Part shown: one piece after another, positions 1 through 8,689 of the stretch
How the letters are laid out: each line of letters begins with the position of its first letter
Numbering within the stretch: position 1 is the stretch's first letter
Assembly (NCBI RefSeq): GCF_964033635.1
Contig: NZ_OZ035533.1
Span: forward strand, 3,534,001 to 3,598,000
Reading direction: 5' to 3'
DNA from: Chitinophaga sp. MM2321
GTDB lineage: Bacteria > Bacteroidota > Bacteroidia > Chitinophagales > Chitinophagaceae
DNA length: 64,000 nt
Made by a program: the position numbers and the translations under genes
Notes under the pieces: model-generated
The model's input: only the letters and a program-made list of their open reading frames with translations
Told to the model about the DNA's origin: nothing
The model's database searches: none

Positions 1-440
1 AGCCCCAGCCGCTGCTTCATACCGCGTGAGTAAGCCCCTGCTTTTTTATGCATCTCCGCTCCCAGTCCTACCATTTCCATTGTCTTCTGCGCGCGTGATG
101 CTATTTCATGTTCTGCAATTCCATTAAGACGGCCTATGTACATCAGGTTCTCAAGCGCGGTTAGATTATCATAGAACCCTACGTTATCGGGCATATAACC
201 TACTTTCCGCTTCACAGCAATGGGATTGCGGGTGGCATTTATTCCGCAAACAACGGCCTTCCCTCCAGAAGGCTCTGCCAACCCCAACATCATTAATATG
301 GTGGTGGTTTTGCCTGCTCCGTTGGGACCCAGGAGGCCAAATATTTCTCCTTTACTTATTTTCAGGGAAAGGTTATCTACAGCCTTTACAGCACCATAGG
401 ACTTTGTTAATCCTTCCAGTTCAATGATCGGATTTTCCAT
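1..440 (-). CDS. ABC transporter ATP-binding protein (partial, 3' end outside window)
   Basis: This open frame begins at an ATG (reverse complement of 438-440) and runs off the left edge, so only about the first 146 residues are visible. It starts MENPIIELEGLTKSYG, has a Walker A site GPNGAGKTTT near residue 42, and reaches a signature-like SRGMKQRLG at the window edge. These are the hallmarks of an ABC nucleotide-binding subunit, which would hydrolyse ATP on the cytoplasmic face to drive transport. It begins 6 bp after the stop of the NEW3-domain membrane protein and is surely co-transcribed with it. Such ATPases usually have a permease gene immediately downstream, which would lie outside the window. 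The substrate cannot be told from the sequence. Confidence 0.93.
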   Translation of the reverse strand, partial: MENPIIELEGLTKSYGAVKAVDNLSLKISKGEIFGLLGPNGAGKTTTILMMLGLAEPSGGKAVVCGINATRNPIAVKRKVGYMPDNVGFYDNLTALENLMYIGRLNGIAEHEIASRAQKTMEMVGLGAEMHKKAGAYSRGMKQRLG

Positions 441-446
441 AACAAT

Positions 447-1295
447 TTATCTTCTTCCATATTTACGAATCAGGTAATATACTATTCCCAGAGAAAGGAA
501 GATAACCAGTATACCGATCCACCCGGAAAGTAGAGAGGTTTTTACAGTCATACGGAATGCAGCATTGCTATTGACATTATTGTTCTTTACTGTAAAGTTG
601 GTAACATAATCACCGGCAATGGTTTTATCCGGAACATTCAATGTTGCAATAACATCCTGCGTTTGACCGGCATCAATCCTTTCAATTTTTGATGGCGTGA
701 ACGTTGCATTCCATTTTACGGGCGTTTGTGCTGACAACTCCAATCCTTCAAGCGGTAGCGTGCCGGTATTCCTGATGGTCAACTCAATCTGCTTGCTTTT
801 GCCTTCTGTGATATCATTACTCAGTCGCCCCGAAGGCGTGGTCAGCTCAATACCATAGTTGCCTTTTACCACTGCTTCCAGTTCAACGCGAAGTGTATCA
901 GCATCGGTGACAGCGATAACCGGTATGTTGTATTTACCCGGTTTTACCAAAGGGGCGGCAGTGATCTCAATGGAAATTTCCTGCGTTTTGCCCGAATCCA
1001 GTCTCAGTCCTGCCACCTGGCTACCTTCTGTGCGAAGAACAGTATTCCAGCCCTCAGGAGTAAGCGTTTCCAATTTATATATCTGCGTATGGCCGCTCCC
1101 GTTATGCAGAGAAGCATTATACCGGAAGGGGTCTTTCGTTGTTGATTCAATATTCATCAACCGGACTGTAAAAGCAGATTCCACCTTGCTTTTGCTCTTC
1201 TGAGCATGGGCGGGTATTGCCAAAGCAAGAATAAAAAAAGGAAGACAAAAAAGCGAAATTAAATAAATCCGTAGATCGTAAAATTGTGCAGACAT
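447..1295 (-). CDS. NEW3-domain membrane-anchored protein of an ABC transporter operon
   Basis: The 282-residue product has an N-terminal signal segment (hydrophobic residues about 10-31, ending AHAQ) and one C-terminal membrane helix (GWIGILVIFLSLGIVYYLI, about 257-276) followed by a short basic tail. Between them are two Ig-like beta-sandwich stretches, with the pattern (IRNTGTLPLEGLELSA, TPVKWNATFTP, NLNVPDKTIAGDYV) typical of NPCBM-associated NEW3 domains. Most of the protein should therefore sit outside the cytoplasm, tethered by its C-terminus. The gene is immediately upstream of an ABC ATPase, a common arrangement in Bacteroidota, where the NEW3 protein is an accessory subunit of unknown role. 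Family assignment is confident; function within the transporter is not. Confidence 0.85.
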   Translation of the reverse strand: MSAQFYDLRIYLISLFCLPFFILALAIPAHAQKSKSKVESAFTVRLMNIESTTKDPFRYNASLHNGSGHTQIYKLETLTPEGWNTVLRTEGSQVAGLRLDSGKTQEISIEITAAPLVKPGKYNIPVIAVTDADTLRVELEAVVKGNYGIELTTPSGRLSNDITEGKSKQIELTIRNTGTLPLEGLELSAQTPVKWNATFTPSKIERIDAGQTQDVIATLNVPDKTIAGDYVTNFTVKNNNVNSNAAFRMTVKTSLLSGWIGILVIFLSLGIVYYLIRKYGRR

Positions 1296-1348
1296 AGCAA
1301 AAAGGATAATAATTAAACTGGCTATAGTTTAAGAAAATAATAAATAAA

Positions 1349-1378
1349 GGACCGTCTCAATAATTTTGAAACAGCCTC
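1349..1378 (-). terminator. probable intrinsic terminator after the groES fragment
   Basis: Read on the minus strand, GGCTGTTTCAA and TTGAGACGGTCC can pair around an AATTA loop, with G-U wobbles, and TTTATTTATT follows. It lies about 90 bp beyond the stop of the GroES-like fragment and upstream of the NEW3 gene, so it could insulate the ABC operon. The stem is imperfect. Confidence 0.4.
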
Positions 1379-1465
1379 ATTAATTCAGCAAATAATTTAA
1401 GGGTGAAAAGAGTAACTCATTTCACGCGGTGCCGGCGAACAGCCGAGATTTCTTTAACAACAGGA

Positions 1466-1624
1466 TCAGGGAGCTAAAGGATTGCCGGAATAGCTGGTGT
1501 CCTGTGGAGATTTTTCTTTGGCGGTATCGGAGATAATGATGCCACCGGTTGTTCTTTCATCTGTGGAAACGGGTTTTACAAGTACCCTGTCAAGTAGTGT
1601 TTTGGTTTTTAAAGTGGTCGTCAT
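1466..1624 (-). pseudogene. N-terminal fragment of a GroES co-chaperonin
   Basis: A 52-codon frame from ATG at 1624 to TGA at 1466 reads LLDRVLVKPVSTDERTTGG then IIISDTAKEKSPQ. This matches the first third of GroES (LADRVLV.P...E..T.GGIII.DTAKEKPQ), including the start of the mobile loop. After SPQ the similarity stops abruptly, the frame ends in DTSYSGNPLAP, and no other frame downstream continues the GroES fold. Intact GroES is about 90-100 residues and is normally followed by groEL, which is absent here. It is therefore a truncated stray copy, though the clean ATG, stop and following hairpin leave a small chance that it is an expressed micropeptide. Too short for ordinary gene callers. Confidence 0.75.
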
Positions 1625-1971
1625 GCTAAATGAAATTGAATCGGTTCAAAACAAAATCAAGTAGAAAATAGGTCATCCTTCAGGTAGCTGTTTGATGAAA
1701 AATATCCGTTTCCATGTGCATGCCAATCCATATTTCTATATCTAAGCAACACATTTTGACATTTTTCTTTGAAAAATGACAGCCTATACTTTCTTCAAAA
1801 TCGGAACTTCGACAATCGTAATGGTCGAAAGTTAAAATTTCAATTGTTATAATAATGTTAAAACCATATTATCTATGTACTGCACGCTCTCTAAAATTTT
1901 CCCGATCGTGTAAACTTTTCCTTTTTCGTCATCGGAACTTTGTAGAAGTTTTAATCAACCAGTCAATGTAA
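1625..1971. promoter_or_regulatory. leader of the TonB receptor gene, with a short inverted repeat at 1808-1829
   Basis: This AT-rich 347-bp stretch contains no convincing gene. TTCGAC at 1808-1813 and GTCGAA at 1824-1829 form a 6-bp inverted repeat with a 10-bp spacer, about 145 bp before the receptor start. A GAACTTTG at about 1935 is one base from a TAnnTTTG -7 box. Siderophore receptors are usually iron-controlled, but no recognisable Fur box is seen. Both calls are weak. Confidence 0.25.
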
Positions 1972-4392
1972 ATGTCCAGATTTTTATTTTTCTTATCTAC
2001 CCTCCTCTGTTCTGTAACAGTATACGCCCAGAACGGTATCATCAATGGCAGTGTAACAACTAAAGATGGTCATCCGGCCATTAATGTTACCATCAGCGTA
2101 GAACGCACCAAGCTTGGTAGTATCAGCAATGAAAACGGAGAATATTCCATCAAAAATATCAAACCCGGCAACTGGACACTGCGCATTACGTCCGTTGGCT
2201 CCGTTACCCAGCTAAAAGAAGTAACGGTAGCCTCCGGACAAACGCAGCAAGTGAACTTTACCCTCAACGAAAGCGCCGCCCAGCTGAGCGAAGTAACCGT
2301 TTCCTCCCGCAACATGAACCGGGAAAGCAAAACAGTAGCCAAAATGCCACTCAAAAACCTGGAGAATCCCCAGGTTTATAATGCTGTTTCCGCTGAAATC
2401 ATGAAGCAACAAGGCATTACCTCCTACGACGATGTGATGCGCAACGTTCCTGGTATTGTGCAAACCTGGCAGTCCACCGGCAGAGCCGGCGACGGCGCCT
2501 CCTACTTCGCACTCCGCGGTTTCGATGCACAACCGTCTCTCATCAACGGGCTCCCTGGCCTCACCAGCGGCAACCTCGACCCCGCCGATGTAGAAGAAGT
2601 GCAGGTAATGAAAGGACCTTCCGGTACCCTCTTCGGCGCCAGCTTCTATAGTTATGGCGGTATCATCAACACCATTACTAAAAAACCTTTCTACGGCTTC
2701 GGTGGAGAAGTTGGATACAGCATCGGCAGCTTCGGGCTCAACCGCGTTACTGCTGATGTAAATACCCTCCTCAGCAAAAAACAAAAAATCGCGATGCGGG
2801 TAAATGCGACCTATACTTCCGAAAACTCTTTTCAGAACGCAGGCTTCCGGAAAGACTTCTTCATCGCCCCCTCCTTCTCCTACGAAGTAAATAACCGCCT
2901 CTCCTTTCATGTGATGGCCGAAATACTCCAGGAAGAAAGGGCCGTACCACCGGTATTCTTCCACTCTGACCGCGTTAGTCCGCTCGACTTCAAAAACATC
3001 GATGAGCTTAACCTCAACGTGAAAGAATCATTCACCAGCAACGAACTGACCATTAAGAATCCCCGGATAAACTTCCAGGCACAAATGCTGTACAAGCTCT
3101 CCGGCAATTGGACCTCTCAGACTGTTTTCTCCGGTGGCAGGGTAAAATCCGACGGCGTCTATACCTATATCTGGGATCAGGACCCGGGAGATAAATGGTT
3201 TGGCCAGGATTTCCACATCGAAAATCAAACGACCAAAACGTTCGATATACAACAAAACTTCAATGGCGATTTCAAAATCGGTAGCCTGCGCAACCGCCTG
3301 CTGATCGGGCTCGACTACTTCCACCGCAACGTGGTGGATAACGGTGGCGGCTGGGCAACCGGCAGGAACGTAAGTCCGCAGGGTGACGTTACCGACTATA
3401 CGGACCCTTCTAACGGAGAAGTACACACGGCGGTACCGCTGACAAAAGATGCGGTATATGCGCTCCTCGCCGGCACCGGTAGTACCAACTCCAATGTTAC
3501 CAATGGCTTCTACAGCGCCTATGTATCCGATGTACTGAATATTACACCTGCTTTCATCGCCATGGTAAGTCTCAGAGCCGATTACTTCCATTCAAAAGGT
3601 GATAAAAATGCGACGGATGACGATGGCTACAACCAATTTGCTTTATCGCCTAAGTTTGGATTGGTTTACCAGATTGTACCTGATAAAGTATCCGTTTTCG
3701 GTAGCTATATGAACGCATTCCTGAACGTATCCCCCTCTTCTGTTTACGATACTGATGGAAATTATCAGCGTACGCAATCGTTCAAACCGGAACATGCCAA
3801 CCAGGTGGAATTTGGTATCAAAACAGACATCTTTGCAGATAAATTATACGCTACGTTATCTGTCTATGATATTAAAGTGGATAACAAAGTAATCCCCGAC
3901 AGTAAAAACCCGATGAACTCTACCCAGGGTGGTAAATTCGGTAGCAGTGGATTTGAGATAGACCTGAACGCTCACCCAACACAAGCCCTGAACATCATTG
4001 CGGGCTACAGCTACAACCATACAAAAGTGCTGGAAGGTAATAAGGATGACTTCTACAGTGAACCAGGCAGAGCGCCGGGTGGACAAGGCCCACAAAACCT
4101 CGCCAACATCTGGGCTACCTACAAGTTTGTCAGCGGAACACTGAAAAACTTCGGTATCGGCGCAGGTGGAAACTATGCCAGCAGGTATAAAGTCATTGAC
4201 AACAGTGTAACAGGTGTTTTCTACCTACCAAGCTATGCACTGATGAATGCCGGTGTATTCTACAATGCCAGAAAATTCAGGGTATCCTTCAACGTGAATA
4301 ACATCACCAACGAAGTTTATTACACCGGCTACTGGTCTGTAAACCCACAGAAGCCAAGCAACTTTGTGGGAAGTGTTGCGTTTAAATTCTAG
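1972..4392 (+). CDS. TonB-dependent siderophore-type outer membrane receptor
   Basis: The 806-residue protein has a signal peptide (to VYAQ, about residue 20). A carboxypeptidase-regulatory-like domain follows at about 22-95 (GSVTTKDGHPAINVTISVE), then a plug at about 125-235 (SYDDVMRNVPGIVQTW, FALRGFDAQPSLINGLPG, VEEVQVMKGPSGTLFG, GGIINTITKKP) and a 22-strand-type barrel ending in FVGSVAFKF with a terminal Phe. The plug motifs are those of FhuA/FoxA-type siderophore receptors rather than SusC. It should import a ferric chelate or similar ligand through the outer membrane using TonB energy. The gene is monocistronic, preceded by about 350 bp without genes and followed by a strong terminator. 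No siderophore synthesis or periplasmic binding genes are adjacent, so the ligand is unknown. Confidence 0.92.
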   Translation: MSRFLFFLSTLLCSVTVYAQNGIINGSVTTKDGHPAINVTISVERTKLGSISNENGEYSIKNIKPGNWTLRITSVGSVTQLKEVTVASGQTQQVNFTLNESAAQLSEVTVSSRNMNRESKTVAKMPLKNLENPQVYNAVSAEIMKQQGITSYDDVMRNVPGIVQTWQSTGRAGDGASYFALRGFDAQPSLINGLPGLTSGNLDPADVEEVQVMKGPSGTLFGASFYSYGGIINTITKKPFYGFGGEVGYSIGSFGLNRVTADVNTLLSKKQKIAMRVNATYTSENSFQNAGFRKDFFIAPSFSYEVNNRLSFHVMAEILQEERAVPPVFFHSDRVSPLDFKNIDELNLNVKESFTSNELTIKNPRINFQAQMLYKLSGNWTSQTVFSGGRVKSDGVYTYIWDQDPGDKWFGQDFHIENQTTKTFDIQQNFNGDFKIGSLRNRLLIGLDYFHRNVVDNGGGWATGRNVSPQGDVTDYTDPSNGEVHTAVPLTKDAVYALLAGTGSTNSNVTNGFYSAYVSDVLNITPAFIAMVSLRADYFHSKGDKNATDDDGYNQFALSPKFGLVYQIVPDKVSVFGSYMNAFLNVSPSSVYDTDGNYQRTQSFKPEHANQVEFGIKTDIFADKLYATLSVYDIKVDNKVIPDSKNPMNSTQGGKFGSSGFEIDLNAHPTQALNIIAGYSYNHTKVLEGNKDDFYSEPGRAPGGQGPQNLANIWATYKFVSGTLKNFGIGAGGNYASRYKVIDNSVTGVFYLPSYALMNAGVFYNARKFRVSFNVNNITNEVYYTGYWSVNPQKPSNFVGSVAFKF

Positions 4393-4420
4393 TACGAACA
4401 GATACAGACAAATAAAAAGG

Positions 4421-4452
4421 AAGAGGATGTCTCAAAAGGACATCCTCTTTTT
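4421..4452 (+). terminator. strong intrinsic terminator of the TonB receptor gene
   Basis: AAGAGGATGTC at 4421-4431 pairs perfectly with GACATCCTCTT at 4439-4449 around a 7-nt loop, and the run of T continues to 4452. It begins 29 bp after the receptor stop. It also lies just past the 3' end of the convergent porin gene. Confidence 0.9.
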
Positions 4453-4495
4453 GTCTAAAAAAAAGAAATTAGTTTACATAACGATTGAGGTGATT

Positions 4496-5707
4496 CTACA
4501 ATGATATATCCCATTGTAATCTAAACCGCCATTGATCGGTGGGTACATCACTTATTTTATCATAATTGAAATAACTTACCTCCGCTGTTACTTTATTCTT
4601 ATGCCCATTAAAAAACCAGTTGGTAGCTACAGAAGTTTCTCTCTTCTTCGTTTGATCCGCTTCCCTGTTAGGCATATAACCGGCATTGCGGGCCGCTATT
4701 TCCAATGGTTCCGGCCACCAGTTAACCAACTGGTGAAAGAAATAACCGGCCTCCACATAATATCCATGAAGATTATCGGTTTTATCATTGTCAAATCTAT
4801 CGATGATTTGTTTCCAGTGAAATTCTGACTGCCAGCTAAAACCCTTGTACTTAAAAGCCGTTTCAATGTTAGCCTGATTTACGCTGTATTGCCCTGGAAG
4901 TCCATTCTCATATCCTTCAAGAGCCCCTCCGCCTGCCTGGGAAAAACGTGTATATGGGCTTCTGTTTGTGACACCGGATACTGCTATTTCCGCAGCAGGA
5001 TGCAGATGAATTTCCAGGTCACTACCTTCAAAATCCAAATACGGTCCTAAAAAATTCCATTGTACCCTTCCGAAATACATCAGATGGCTGTCATCGTTTT
5101 CCCTGCTACCCCGGCCTGTTCCGGTAGCGACAGCCACCCAGTAGTTAAAATCTACCAGCCCCTTACCTTTAATATGGCCATAAATTTCCGCACCCTGCTG
5201 CCTGTCAATCGTGAAGGCCCGGTTTATGACTGAACGATCTACCATTTGTTGCTCACCGCTACTTATCCTTCTTTCCCTGGTGTATTCAACTTTCCATTGA
5301 CCAACCATGAATTTCATCCACTCCCATTTATCTATCGTAATAGTATAATTAAGAAGATTTGATTGACTCAGTTCATACTCCCAGTAATATTTTAGCCAGG
5401 GTTTAAATGCATGTCCTCCCACTTTTAAGCGCGCCCGGTTTATACTGAATGAAGCATTCTTTTTACTATCAAAATCATCAAATGTAACGGGGTCCTGGTC
5501 TTCCGGCGTGGCAAATCTAAATTGAAGCCGGCTTTGTATTTGCAGCAGGAACTTATTATCCCTGGTCCTAAACTCAAACCCTTTATTACCATATTTTACC
5601 GGGGTATATGCAGCAGTATCCATATCGTTCTCCTGTCCGAAACCATCCAGGCTCAGGAAAAATAATATCATCACAATAAAAAAACTATTACCGGTGAAGA
5701 AATACAT
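4496..5707 (-). CDS. phosphate-selective porin O/P family outer membrane protein
   Basis: The 403-residue product has a signal sequence ending near DGFGQ (about residue 25) and a barrel rich in alternating aromatic strands. Diagnostic stretches are FRTRDNKFLLQIQSRLQFRF, SINRARLKVGGHAF, WLKYYWEYELSQ and MVGQWKVEYTRERRISSGE, which match the Porin_O_P family. C-terminal strands end WRFRLQWDISL. Such porins pass phosphate, pyrophosphate or other anions across the outer membrane. It is the last gene of a minus-strand set with the HAD phosphatase (32 bp upstream) and the sulfatase, which suggests uptake of anions released by those enzymes. A terminator-like hairpin separates the sulfatase from the HAD gene, so this gene and the HAD gene may also have their own promoter. 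Confidence 0.85.
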   Translation of the reverse strand: MYFFTGNSFFIVMILFFLSLDGFGQENDMDTAAYTPVKYGNKGFEFRTRDNKFLLQIQSRLQFRFATPEDQDPVTFDDFDSKKNASFSINRARLKVGGHAFKPWLKYYWEYELSQSNLLNYTITIDKWEWMKFMVGQWKVEYTRERRISSGEQQMVDRSVINRAFTIDRQQGAEIYGHIKGKGLVDFNYWVAVATGTGRGSRENDDSHLMYFGRVQWNFLGPYLDFEGSDLEIHLHPAAEIAVSGVTNRSPYTRFSQAGGGALEGYENGLPGQYSVNQANIETAFKYKGFSWQSEFHWKQIIDRFDNDKTDNLHGYYVEAGYFFHQLVNWWPEPLEIAARNAGYMPNREADQTKKRETSVATNWFFNGHKNKVTAEVSYFNYDKISDVPTDQWRFRLQWDISL

Positions 5708-5738
5708 ACGCGTCTCTTTTGATCCGGAAAAAAATCAT

Positions 5739-6782
5739 CTATTCGCTCTTTCTTCCAGGAAAAATAGTCTTCCAGTCAATTTTCATATCTGCAACCAGCC
5801 ATTTATTTTGCATAGCCTCATCCAATCCCTTATCCAATTTACCAATGGAAGATTGACGATCATATGCCCATTCCCTGTCTGCATCGGTATGATGCACATA
5901 CAGTTCAAGATTGCTGTATTTGTTTGATGCAGTCCACTGCAGCATTTGCAGATCCCCATCAGAATTTCCGCACGCAAAAACAGGCTTACGTCCGATGAAT
6001 TTCTGGATACCTACAGGTTTTCCTTCATGATCGTCTATAAAATCTAATTCCGGCAGCTTAACAATAACAGGGTTTCCATCAGTATCATCAAATTTTGCTT
6101 TGATGCTACTTCCAATAATCTGATCTTTAGGTATACCATAAACTTTTTCGGCCCATACCCGCATAAAATCCACACCTCCACCGGATACAATAAACGTTTT
6201 AAACTGGTGACCCTGCAGGAACTTTAACAGTTCCAGCATTGGCTGGTAAACCATCGCGGTATAATGTATTTTTTTTACCGGGTGCAAAGCGGTATCAATC
6301 CATTGCCCCACAGATGAATCAAATTCATTGGTATTCATACCCGCATGGGTTACAGCTACGATTTGAAGAATACCCTTTTCTCCCTGCTTCATAACTCCTG
6401 CCATATCATTGTTTAATACGGATTTAAAAGGTTCCTGGGTCTTCCATTCAGGGTGACCCGATGACATAGATTTTACTTTATCCAACGCATAAAAAAACTG
6501 GAAATATACAGGCTGTTCAGCCCATAGGGTACCATCATTATCAAAGGTGGCAATCCGGTCTGCTATGGGAATAAAATCAGCACCATCCGCATTAGTGACA
6601 TTATTTACATAATCAATAATAGCTTTCTTAACGTCCCCGTCGTTCCATGACGGCAACGGATCTTTAGCATACAGTGTATCTCTTTTTTCGTCACCATTCC
6701 TGTTGGTATTTTCAGTTTTGCTCGTGCATGCAACCAGCACGGACATGGAAACTACGATCATTGTAAATGAAATTATTTTCAT
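5739..6782 (-). CDS. HAD-superfamily phosphatase, lipoprotein
   Basis: The 347-residue protein begins with a lipobox (VSMSVLVACTS, Cys about residue 19), so it should be lipid-anchored outside the cytoplasm. HAD motif I is FDNDGTLWAEQP at about 89-100 with the DxD pair, motif II is the Ser in TFIVSGGGVDFMRVW, and motif III/IV is FACGNSDGDLQML. This pattern is that of phosphoserine-phosphatase-like or acid-phosphatase-like HAD enzymes that hydrolyse phosphomonoesters. The gene stands between an arylsulfatase (upstream) and a phosphate-selective-type porin (32 bp downstream), consistent with scavenging phosphate or sulfate esters. Substrate is not predictable from sequence. Confidence 0.85.
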   Translation of the reverse strand: MKIISFTMIVVSMSVLVACTSKTENTNRNGDEKRDTLYAKDPLPSWNDGDVKKAIIDYVNNVTNADGADFIPIADRIATFDNDGTLWAEQPVYFQFFYALDKVKSMSSGHPEWKTQEPFKSVLNNDMAGVMKQGEKGILQIVAVTHAGMNTNEFDSSVGQWIDTALHPVKKIHYTAMVYQPMLELLKFLQGHQFKTFIVSGGGVDFMRVWAEKVYGIPKDQIIGSSIKAKFDDTDGNPVIVKLPELDFIDDHEGKPVGIQKFIGRKPVFACGNSDGDLQMLQWTASNKYSNLELYVHHTDADREWAYDRQSSIGKLDKGLDEAMQNKWLVADMKIDWKTIFPGRKSE

Positions 6783-6830
6783 ACACCCTGATTGATATTA
6801 AAAAATAATAAAGTTGAGAAGCCTTACAAG

Positions 6831-6878
6831 GACAATAAAACCCTGGCGCATCCTGCAGATTCGTATAATGCGCCAGGG
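6831..6878 (-). terminator. terminator or attenuator between sulfatase and HAD genes
   Basis: CCCTGGCGCAT at 6841-6851 pairs perfectly with ATGCGCCAGGG at 6868-6878. On the minus strand the stem is followed by TTTTATTGTC. It lies 10 bp after the sulfatase stop and 59 bp before the HAD start. It should end most sulfatase transcripts, giving differential expression if the three genes share a promoter. Confidence 0.8.
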
Positions 6879-6887
6879 GGGAAATTA

Positions 6888-8507
6888 TTATTGCTTATTC
6901 AATTCAGCAGGTAATTTTATACCCTTGTTTTCCATCAGTTTCTTAGCCTCCTGGATTGTACGGAATTTATTGATTTCCATGGGACCTGAATAAACTTCAC
7001 TCTGAAGAGGTCTTGGAGGATACTTGATGTAAGAGTCCATTAGTTCCTGCATTGCTTTATTAAAGATGGGCAATGTCCAGGTTTTTTCGGTAAAGCTATT
7101 CATGAAGAGATCATACCTTTCCTGTGGATCTGCCCAGAGGTCATAAACAGCGGGAACCGTAGCCACATAACTTTCCGCACCTCTCCATCCCAGTTGCTGA
7201 CCAGGCATATCGCTACCAGCAAGCGCACCGTTATCTCCGCGTGTATTAAACACGGCCTTCCAGCGTCCTACCCTTGCTGCACCAGGAGTTAATTCTGATT
7301 CAGTAAAATAAAACCACCTATCGCGCAATGGTTTCCCTTCGTCAAAAAGAACATTGGACATATCATAGCTGTCAAAAATAATGGGCTTACCATCCCTGTC
7401 ATTTTTGGGCAGGTTTATACCAGCCAGGCTGGCAAAGGTTGCCATCAGGTCAAGCCCTCCGACAATATCATGATTATCGCTTCCTGCCTTAATCTGACCC
7501 GGCCACCAGGCAATGGCAGGAACGCGGCTGCCTCCTTCCCTGTCAGTGCCTTTCGAGCCTCTGAACGGGGTATAACCAGCATCAGGGTGTACATCCTGCC
7601 ATGCGCCGTTGTCAACAGTATAGACAACAAAAGTATTTTCACTTATTCCCAGTTTGCGGACTTCATCCATAATGCGACCCACATTATAATCCATTTCTAC
7701 TACGCAATCAGCATACTTGCTTTTAGCAGATGATTTGCCTGCAAACTGTTTTGATGGTACATTAGGCTGATGGTTTTTAGCAAAATTGATACACATAAAA
7801 AACGGACCTGATCCTTTTGCATATTCATCTAACTGCTTAAGTACATTTTCAGTCATTTGCATATCCAGCTCACCAATATTTTCTTCTGTTACCTTTGTAA
7901 CCTCCCTCGTCTTGCCTCCGGCTTCACCTTCAAGCACACCGGTTGTTACTTTCTTAAAGAAAGCCAGCATCTCCCCGGACATCTCCGGATTCCAGGATGG
8001 GAAAGCATAAGTATATGCATTCAGGTGATACAATACCACGTTTTGCATTTTATCAAATCCCTGTGCAATCGGCATTGCATAATCGGCCTCACCCAAATGC
8101 CATTTGCCACTGAAATAAGTTTTATAATCCGCCTGTTTGAGTACTGATGCAAGCGTCCATTCAGCAGCCGGCAAACCTCCTCCCTGACCTTGAAATGCCA
8201 CAGTGGTCATACCACTGCGGTTAGGTATCCGGCCCGTTAACATAGCTGCTCTTCCAGGTGTACAGCTTGGCTGGCCATAGAAATTCCAGAACTGCATTCC
8301 TTCTTTTGCCAACCTGTCCAGGTTAGGTGTTGGCATACCGCGACCTACACCACCACCATAGACGCCAAGATCACCCCAACCGGTATCGTCTGAGATGATC
8401 ATTATAATATTTGGTTTTTTAGGGTGATCTTTTTTTTGTCCAAATACACAACTAATACTGATGGTATTTGTGATTAAAAGAACCCATAACATTAGTCTCC
8501 TCATCAT
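6888..8507 (-). CDS. secreted type I arylsulfatase (formylglycine sulfatase)
   Basis: The 539-residue protein has an N-terminal signal (LMLWVLLITNTISISCVFGQ). Metal-ligand residues are in IIMIISDDTGWGDLGVYGGG at about 35-54, and the sulfatase signature CTPGRAAMLTG at about 83-93 has the CxPxR core whose Cys becomes formylglycine. A later YTVDNGAWQD, YTPFRGSKGTDREGGSRVP segment matches the substrate-site region. It should hydrolyse sulfate esters in the periplasm or outside the cell, after activation by a formylglycine-generating or anaerobic maturase encoded elsewhere. The C-terminal tail (PPRPLQSEVYSG) is typical of one arylsulfatase subgroup. Two in-frame ATGs at 8507 and 8504 make the start slightly ambiguous. 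The gene is upstream of the HAD phosphatase and porin but separated by a hairpin. Confidence 0.93.
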   Translation of the reverse strand: MMRRLMLWVLLITNTISISCVFGQKKDHPKKPNIIMIISDDTGWGDLGVYGGGVGRGMPTPNLDRLAKEGMQFWNFYGQPSCTPGRAAMLTGRIPNRSGMTTVAFQGQGGGLPAAEWTLASVLKQADYKTYFSGKWHLGEADYAMPIAQGFDKMQNVVLYHLNAYTYAFPSWNPEMSGEMLAFFKKVTTGVLEGEAGGKTREVTKVTEENIGELDMQMTENVLKQLDEYAKGSGPFFMCINFAKNHQPNVPSKQFAGKSSAKSKYADCVVEMDYNVGRIMDEVRKLGISENTFVVYTVDNGAWQDVHPDAGYTPFRGSKGTDREGGSRVPAIAWWPGQIKAGSDNHDIVGGLDLMATFASLAGINLPKNDRDGKPIIFDSYDMSNVLFDEGKPLRDRWFYFTESELTPGAARVGRWKAVFNTRGDNGALAGSDMPGQQLGWRGAESYVATVPAVYDLWADPQERYDLFMNSFTEKTWTLPIFNKAMQELMDSYIKYPPRPLQSEVYSGPMEINKFRTIQEAKKLMENKGIKLPAELNKQ

Positions 8508-8512
8508 AACTT

Positions 8513-8689
8513 TTATTTTATATTAACAATAGGATATACATTTTTCCTTAGCTGAGGGAAATATGACGGAGATAGATTTGCATCCGGGAATCGTTTCAGC
8601 AAACAATAGTCATACTGAACAGGAATGTCTTTTTTTACATTAAAGGAGGAAATAAAGCTTCTTACCAAAAACTGTGTTTGGATATCCAT
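8513..8689 (-). CDS. possible 58-residue leader ORF before the sulfatase
   Basis: An open frame from ATG at 8689 to TAA at 8513 ends 5 bp before the sulfatase ATG. The peptide (MDIQTQFLVRSFISSF, then KRFPDANLSPSYFPQLRKN) has no recognised domain, membrane helix or lipobox. Its placement would allow translational coupling to the sulfatase. An open frame of this length is not rare by chance, no ribosome-binding site is evident, and no homologue is recognised. Confidence 0.22.
   Translation of the reverse strand: MDIQTQFLVRSFISSFNVKKDIPVQYDYCLLKRFPDANLSPSYFPQLRKNVYPIVNIK

Noticed and set aside
2212..2964. 250-codon minus-strand frame inside the TonB receptor
   Set aside because: Antisense to a well-supported receptor with plug motifs and a matching terminator; no domain on the opposite strand.
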